Positions 58,033 through 64,000 of a stretch of 64,000 bases of DNA are shown here, piece after piece. The stretch is from Phallus indusiatus. Taxonomy: Eukaryota > Basidiomycota > Agaricomycetes > Phallales > Phallaceae. The notes below the pieces were generated by a model. The model did no database searches. It was not told the DNA's origin and saw nothing but the letters and a program-made list of their open reading frames with translations. A program made the position numbers and the translations under genes. The DNA lies in assembly GCA_027605045.1 (NCBI GenBank), contig JAQFWX010000041.1, positions 1-64,000 on the forward strand, in the 5' to 3' direction. Numbering within the stretch: the first letter of the stretch is position 1; each line of letters begins with the position of its first letter.

Positions 58033-60932
58033 ATGAATTCACACCGGAATAGGCTTCCAAGCCTACTTACGTTAATAACTCTATTATCGTTATTTTGCAG
58101 TTCGACATTTGCGGTAGTCTTACCATTATCGGTGTATCCACGGGCGCTAGCGTTGCGTTCCGCTGGTGGTGTCAGTTTACCGGCGGCGACGGCGACAACG
58201 AGGACGACAATAACACCAGTTGTGACATTCTTTAAAGCTCGTGCCGACGCAACATCAAGTTCATCCGCACCTCATGCGTCTAATACAACATCTACAGATC
58301 AAGCACCCGGTAACATCAATGTACAAGTATGGGTACGTCGTTGTCCATCTTTTCTAACAACAACAACATAAAATTGAAGTAATATCTCTCTTGTTGAACT
58401 TTATATATTAAAATAGGCTCCACTAGTCGGAATAGTCGCAGTCATCGCTTTGCTGGTTCTCTACACATGTTTCAGGAAAAACAGCATGAACGCATCCATG
58501 ATTGCGGCGACACGCTCAGCGAACGATGCTGCAGCTAGTGGTGGTTCGTCAACGGGGGCAACTAATGCAACAAGACGTCGTCCTAGAAGAACACCTAGTC
58601 AGGTATCTACTCGGTCGTTACCGGCGTATATGATGGATCCGGGTGAGCAGGAGATTGTCTTAGCAAGGTGAAAAAAAGAAGAATTTTTTGTCGCGATGTA
58701 CTGATTCCTTGGAAAAACAGAGGTAGAGTACGGAGGAATAGAAGTAGACCTAATATGGGCGACGACATGGAAGATGACGACGAGTACTCGGACCACGATG
58801 ATGACGATATGGAGATGATGGATCAAGAATACGGTTCCAATGGGAGAGTTTCTCAAGCCGACAGACCTCTTCTTAGCGCGAGTCCTACCCCAGGGCTAGC
58901 TCCTCCGCGGACAAATAGACATTCTCGAAGTAGTACATTCGACACAATTCAAATGGGATCTGAAGATAGCCAGCATAGGCTTCTTCGCGATGATGACAAC
59001 GCTGAGAATGATATGAACGACGAGCATGCGGGTAGTGGAGGTGGTGATGGTGGGATGACGTATGTGTTTGGAGATGCTACGACTGGTGGGCAGCTGCAGG
59101 TTTACGATGAGCATGATAGAGAAGGAGGAGGAGAGGAAGAGCATGTTGAGATGAGTCAGCTTGGAGGTGGTGTGTCTGTTGGATCCGGTTCGAGTGGTAG
59201 TTCAAGACAGGTATCGGGCTTTTCATCAGCTGCTTCGCCTACTCGTCATGCACCTTCAAATAGTGGAGGTGGAGGTGGAGGAAGCGGTGGTGGAAGTGGA
59301 GGAGTTTCCGGATTCTTTTCCTCGTTTTCGACACTTTTGACGAACTCGTTTACGTCTATTGCGCATTCGATATCTGGTATGAATGCACCTATGTCTGGAT
59401 CGGCTATTGGCGTTGGTGTTACTGGAGGAAGTAGCGGTAGTGCTGTGGCGTATAGTTCAGTGGCTGCCGATCAACAGCAGAGAGCTCTATCGCCTTCCCG
59501 AACACGAACGGATAGAAGAAATCGGAGACAGAATACGGGTGGGACAGTTGGAAGTACGAATACGACGGGTACGACGGCTTCAGCGCTGCTTCCACCGCCG
59601 TATGAAGGAGCCACCGCTCGTTCAAGTACCGATACAGCTTCAGGACAAGGTCGTCCGTCATTCGGCAGTTCTTTCGCTGCTGCTACTGGCTCATCGTCTT
59701 CGACACTCTCATTACAACGACAACACACACGAAACGCATCATCTTCTAACGTCAACAATGCTGGTGCGGGCATATCAGGCTCGTCAAGCTCGTTAACGAT
59801 TTCGGCACCTCTCGCGCATACGGTTACACGCTCGACGTTTCAGTATCCTGCGTCTGGACCGACAACGGAGCAAATCAAATTTTTGTCGTCCAGAGAGGCG
59901 TTGGGTAAATATGGAATGCCGTATGGGGATGAAGCTGTTGCTGCTGCTCAGGCTGCTGCTCGAGGTGGTGCGAGTGCGAGTGCGACGGGTGGTATTGAAG
60001 ATTTACCGCCCTCTTTTGAAGATGTTACTGGATCTGGATCTGGATCTGCGGCCGTTTTATCTGGAAGTGGACAAGTAACTTCGTCTCCTACTTCGACTTC
60101 GACTCTGAGTAATACCGTCGCCGGTACCTCTACTGCCTCTCCAAACACATCGTCGTCGGCACCTGCACGATCGGACTCGTTGGCCTCTCGAATATCCACC
60201 AGATCGACTAGAAATTCTGTTACCGGGCCTCGGGGACCTAGAAACAGCCTAAGAAAGTCGACGCTTACTCAGAGTAGTAGTGCCATGGAGAGAGAACGAC
60301 AGCCGAGACCGAGTATGGATAGTATGGACAGTGTTGATACGGTGGACTCGTTTGGGATGGAGATAAGGCATAAGAGAAGGGATACGATGACGCGTGATAG
60401 TGGCGGTGGTGGGGATAACGGGTATTGGGATGCTGCTGCTGCTACTGGAGTTGAGACTCAGGCTCAACGGGACCAGCAACAACAAGGGCAACAAGAGCAA
60501 CAACAACAGCCCGATATCTCTATTGAAACACAACCGCAACCGCGTCGTTCGAATCTTCCGAAACTGACGCTAGAGCCCGTCTCACCGATCTCACCTGTGC
60601 TAATACTCTCAGAAGACACCTCTTCATCCGGTATTTTAGCTTTCTCATCATCATCAACAACATCAACAACAACAGCCCCTACCAAACAACAACAGCAACA
60701 AAAACAAAAACCTCAGATTGTTCCAAAAACGGCACCGAAAGGCTTTGTCATGTCGTCCCCTCCTCCATCGCCTACTCCAACGACCACCAGCACATTGACC
60801 CACACACGGTCGGTTTCGTATGCTGATTCTGCTGCGGAGTTGGCTGTACCGTTTATTACGTTTGCGCCTGCTACGCCTAGTGGGGAGGGTGATTCGGTGG
60901 TTGGACATGAGAGTAGTCGTGGATTTGCGTGA
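58033..60932 (+). CDS. Single-pass membrane protein with long low-complexity cytoplasmic tail and PPxY motif
   Basis: Three exons (58033-58332, 58417-58667, 58721-60932) give 920 residues. Order: a signal peptide (LPSLLTLITLLSLFCSS), a Ser/Thr-rich short outer part, a transmembrane segment (APLVGIVAVIALLVLYTCF) followed by basic residues, then a tail of about 780 residues. The tail has an acidic stretch (DDMEDDDEYSDHDDDDMEMM), Gly/Ser-rich runs, LLPPPYEG (a PPxY site for WW domains such as Rsp5), a related LPPSFED, and Gln runs near the end. No enzymatic domain is seen. By layout it could be a cell-wall sensor or a ubiquitin-ligase adaptor. No function is claimed. The signal peptide and membrane exon junctions are in phase. 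Confidence 0.85.
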
Positions 60933-61985
60933 AGTTGGATGGTTTTTTTCTTTTTAGTTTGGTTTGGTTTGGGTTGATTTGGATGGGTGGATGTAGACGG
61001 GAGATGGTTTTTTTTTTAGTGTCGTTTCGCTCTTTTCTTTTTCGCTCGGGTTGTTGAGTCTGTTGGTCGAATTATGCTCCCATTTCCTACACCCTCTCGC
61101 ACGCGTTTTGCTTTCCTTCCCCTCTCTTCCTTCGCGTTTTGGACATTCTTTCTTCCTTTCGTGCTATCATTTCCCTGCCGAGCTCGTCTTTGAGAGAAAA
61201 GAGAGTGACAACCATTTATTTATTAAATTTCTTTTTTTCTCTCTCGCAGCCTCATAACGTTGCGGCAAAACATATATAGGACGAAACCTGTTACTTGGAC
61301 ACCCCCCGGCGCATCTCCCTCTTCTCTTACCTTCCTCGGACTCTTTTGTTTTCGTTTTCCGTTCCGTTCTTCAACGATTCGACATGACATGACACGACCC
61401 CGAGCTTTTATATCTATCTATCTATTCAAACTAAAATATCTCATTACTATATAACTCTCAAGGACATCTTTCTAAAATAGCTTTATGTTATCCAATATCC
61501 GTTCATCTATCCACCCATCTCTTATTCTATCCTACCCTCTCTTATCACATACCACGTATCATATTCCACTCATTTGTATCGGTTCATTTCTTTCCCTCTC
61601 CTACTTTATGATTTTATCTTATCTTTGTCCTCGATGTCGAATCCAATCAGTATTACAATAGTTTTATACAGATTTATATCCTTCCTCTTAGCTCTTGTAT
61701 ACGTCATGAATGCTTGTTTGAATTTGTTTCGTTCTCTTCTTTTCACTATAATTCTTTATACGGTGTTTTGTTTATATCAAGTTTTGAGAGTTACAGGTGG
61801 TGTCGCTGAATTTGAGTACGATTCGGAAATGCAATTTCAATTCTAAATCTAATTTACACTTTCACGGCTTAAATAAAGACCGCCATATACATCCAGACAA
61901 GTACATTGTAGTTTATTTTCGTTCGCATCTTCATGAATTTCAGTTTGTGAATTCAAGCGAAAAGCGGGGTTACAAAACTTACAAC
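60933..61985. other. 3' UTR and intergenic region, T-rich
   Basis: About 1 kb between convergent genes. Long T and TC tracts (61020-61260) follow the stop. Small frames at 61260-61850 are hydrophobic but motif-less and lie in T-rich sequence, so they are not called. Confidence 0.5.
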
Positions 61986-62936
61986 CTAGTAATAAGGCTG
62001 AACGCGCATCAAAAATTCCTCCAACACTTCGAAAAATCTCTCCGGTTCTTCAAAATGCGGAAGATGCGAGGACGAATCAAACTTGACCCATTTACATCTC
62101 GGAATGTAATTGAAAAACGGGAGAACAGCTTCGTCTTGAGCGCCGTCGTATTTGCCGTTGATCACCAATGTAGGCACTTGGATGCTGTTATCGCGTAAAC
62201 GATCAACAATGCTCCACGTTTTGAGTGATCCTGCGATACAGAATTCACTTGGTCCGTTCATTGTCATGGAAACTGTTGGGTCTTGGGCTATGACTTCGAA
62301 ACTATCGGACAGCTCTTTGGGCCAGGGATCGACGCGACAGACGTACTGCCGATAGAAAACTTGCATGGCTTCTTCATACTCTTTGCTATCGAAGGTCCCA
62401 TCCTTTTCGTGTTTCGAAAGCGTAGCTTGTACGTCCTCGGGAAGCAGCAGCCTGAAGTTGTTGTATGCTTTAACCCACGACTCGACGGAAGCGGGCGAAT
62501 TGGCTATGATAAGCTTTTTGAGACCCTTCGGTTGATACGTCGCGAACGCAGCACCAAGCGTGCCACCCCACGATTGACCAATAATATCATAATCATCATC
62601 AATCTTCAACTCTCGCAAAAGATTCTCGAGTTCGTTTCGAAACAGCTCTTCCGTCCAAAACGATTCGTCGCCCTTTTTTTCTGGCAGATGGGTAGAATTG
62701 CCGTTCCCGATTTGATCGTACAGAATGACGGGGATAGACTGCGTTTCCCAAACTTTTGCCATTGGAAGCATGTAGGAATGACACATGCCTGGACCGCCGT
62801 GAAGCACGACGAGCGGTCGTTTGCGCTTTGGATCGTCTAGGTTACCGATAATCTTGTACCATGTTTTGCATGGTTTGCCAGCGGCTGGAACGTGAAAGTC
62901 TACCTCGCCTTCCGTTATTTGTATAAGCTGCGACAT
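61986..62936 (-). CDS. Proline iminopeptidase-like alpha/beta hydrolase, copy 2
   Basis: Intronless, 316 residues, paralogue of 52143-53081. Motifs: VLHGGPGMCHSY, GQSWGGTLG (Ser), INGKYDGAQDE (Asp), and DSSSHLPHFEEP (His). The full S33 catalytic triad appears present. It starts MSQLIQITEGEVDFHVPAAG and ends RVQPYY. Cytosolic by default. The two copies face each other across the peroxisomal hydrolase and the membrane protein, so the duplication was inverted or followed by an inversion. Scattered substitutions between the copies show the split is not recent. Confidence 0.93.
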   Translation of the reverse strand: MSQLIQITEGEVDFHVPAAGKPCKTWYKIIGNLDDPKRKRPLVVLHGGPGMCHSYMLPMAKVWETQSIPVILYDQIGNGNSTHLPEKKGDESFWTEELFRNELENLLRELKIDDDYDIIGQSWGGTLGAAFATYQPKGLKKLIIANSPASVESWVKAYNNFRLLLPEDVQATLSKHEKDGTFDSKEYEEAMQVFYRQYVCRVDPWPKELSDSFEVIAQDPTVSMTMNGPSEFCIAGSLKTWSIVDRLRDNSIQVPTLVINGKYDGAQDEAVLPFFNYIPRCKWVKFDSSSHLPHFEEPERFFEVLEEFLMRVQPYY

Positions 62937-63118
62937 TGAAACAACTTGGGGGAAGATTTGGAGTGCTATATGAAAGCTAGGCCAATAATTTTCTTCTGAT
63001 ATACTTTGTATACGGGCCGTGGGTCAATGTGGGTATCTTTCGATTTCATCTTCTTTCTTCGGCAACTCTTGATTCCCCAATTGGTTCAACGGTTCAAGTA
63101 GTAGACTCGAACTCAGTT
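62937..63118. other. Upstream region of hydrolase copy 2
   Basis: About 180 bp that should hold the promoter of the minus-strand hydrolase. No clear TATA box is seen. Confidence 0.4.
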
Positions 63119-63242
63119 CCTACTTTCCCAAGCGTTTGGGAAGCCATAAGGCTCCTTAAGGCGTTGTTGGTAGGGTTTAGTTTAAACCCTTCTAAACCCT
63201 ACGGACGAAGGCTTGGACCTCCCTAGCCTTGGGAAAGTAGGG
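63119..63242. repeat. Small palindromic element (MITE-like)
   Basis: Ends are 14-bp inverted repeats: CCTACTTTCCCAAG at 63119-63132 and CTTGGGAAAGTAGG at 63229-63242. Inside is a second palindrome, GGTAGGGTTTAG (63169-63180) against CTAAACCCTAC (63192-63202). No clear target duplication is seen, so the transposon nature is a guess. Confidence 0.5.
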
Positions 63243-64000
63243 TTAAGTTAGTGTTCAAAACACAATGCGTTACGAGTCTACGACGGTCAAATCGGCGAGC
63301 AAGAGCGCCCACGCTCACATGACACGCTCACTCCAAATGAAGACAGTGAGCTTTTTCAGAGTGTACATGTCTTACTAAGTACATCACTCCTCTCTCAGTC
63401 GCTTCAGGATCCAAACGCAATCGGAGCCTTGTTACCCACATATTCGCTCGATGTTCCCAATCTGCGTTAGTTACAAAAACACTGCAGGGGTGCAGACGTT
63501 TACGCCTCTCCGAAATACGGCGTCATTAACCGTTCAAGTCTCCTGAAGATTCGTCCTGGATGAAGGGAGTCAAGCTTTTTAACTCGCTTCTCTCATTTGC
63601 ACGATGCTCTTTTGTCGCGCTACTTCTTGTCGGTTTCTCCGCCTTGTACAGATTACGAGACTTGGTTTGTTTGGCCGGAGAACCGGTCGTTGCAATCATT
63701 CTCAATGTTACCGCCGGGCCACAAAGTGGAGTGGGAGCTTGGTCACTTCTCCTATTCTCTCCCTAGCCACAAAGGAGACCAGACTTTACAAAGGAATCGT
63801 GTTGTGATCCACCAGCTCAGTGGGAGCGTTGATCCCTGTCCGCTTTGTCAGAAGACTTGAGGCGCGCCACTTTTCTTCCCTGGTCACCCTTTTCTCTGGG
63901 TTCGTTAAAATGGGTTCATCCCTGTGAAATCCTGGTCCCTTTAAACGGATCGCGGAGTTATGTCCTTCTGATGTTGGTGGACACTCCTTCAGAGCAGACT
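63243..64000. other. Right end of window, no clear gene
   Basis: A plus-strand frame at 63597-63860 (87 codons) reads like a coding exon, with WFVWPENRSL and a final CPLCQKT. It lacks a recognised domain and a certain start. It might be part of a gene or element that extends beyond the window. Confidence 0.3.

Noticed and set aside
60463..60560. Gln-codon runs as a tandem repeat element
   Set aside because: They are CAA/CAG runs inside the low-complexity tail of the membrane protein and not a separate repeat.
63169..63202. Telomere-like TAGGGTTTAG repeats
   Set aside because: Only one copy on each arm of a palindrome, with no tandem array, so not a telomeric tract.
1..64000. CRISPR array or bacterial operon features
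   Set aside because: No regularly spaced repeats were seen; gene structure with spliceosomal introns shows a eukaryotic nuclear genome.

Overview
This window is nuclear DNA from a filamentous basidiomycete, most likely an Agaricomycete. Genes sit on both strands and are split by many short introns (about 45-70 nt, GT..AG, two of them GC..AG). The gene content fits: polyporopepsin-like secreted aspartic proteases, a basidiomycete-style F-box protein, small Cys/His zinc proteins, VPS15, and a LEU1-type isopropylmalate dehydratase. Reading frames were joined by eye from splice signals, codon phase and family knowledge, without any search.

Left part (1-24 kb), mostly conserved genes: the 3' end of LEU1 (+); an 11-exon ALDH7 aldehyde dehydrogenase (+); a Cys/His zinc protein (-); about 4.5 kb with no assignable gene; a phenol-hydroxylase-type FAD monooxygenase with two single-base breaks (-); a paralogue of the zinc protein (+); cytosolic seryl-tRNA synthetase (-), divergent from VPS15, the kinase/HEAT/WD40 subunit of PI3-kinase complexes (+). 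The two zinc proteins flank the monooxygenase.

Middle part (24-51 kb), accessory and duplicated: a hairpin repeat, two tandem aspartic proteases (+), a tandem pair of unknown intron-rich genes whose motif order recalls restriction-endonuclease-fold proteins (-), a 556-aa F-box protein (-), a truncated protease copy, a decayed F-box copy, then two aspartic proteases in a large inverted repeat with arms of about 2.5 kb around a 3.8-kb spacer. One inverted copy has lost the first active-site glycine. A 390-bp Tc1/mariner-type MITE follows.

Right part (51-64 kb): two proline-iminopeptidase-like hydrolases in opposite orientation bracket an alpha/beta hydrolase ending in a peroxisomal signal (SRL) and a 920-aa single-pass membrane protein with a PPxY motif. 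The right end holds a small palindromic element and no clear gene.

No tRNA, rRNA or CRISPR array was found. Apart from the protease group, the genes look like independent neighbours and not an operon-like pathway. The most unusual features are the inverted protease pair with a probable pseudo-protease, the unknown tandem gene pair, and the conserved Cys/His domain of the two zinc proteins.
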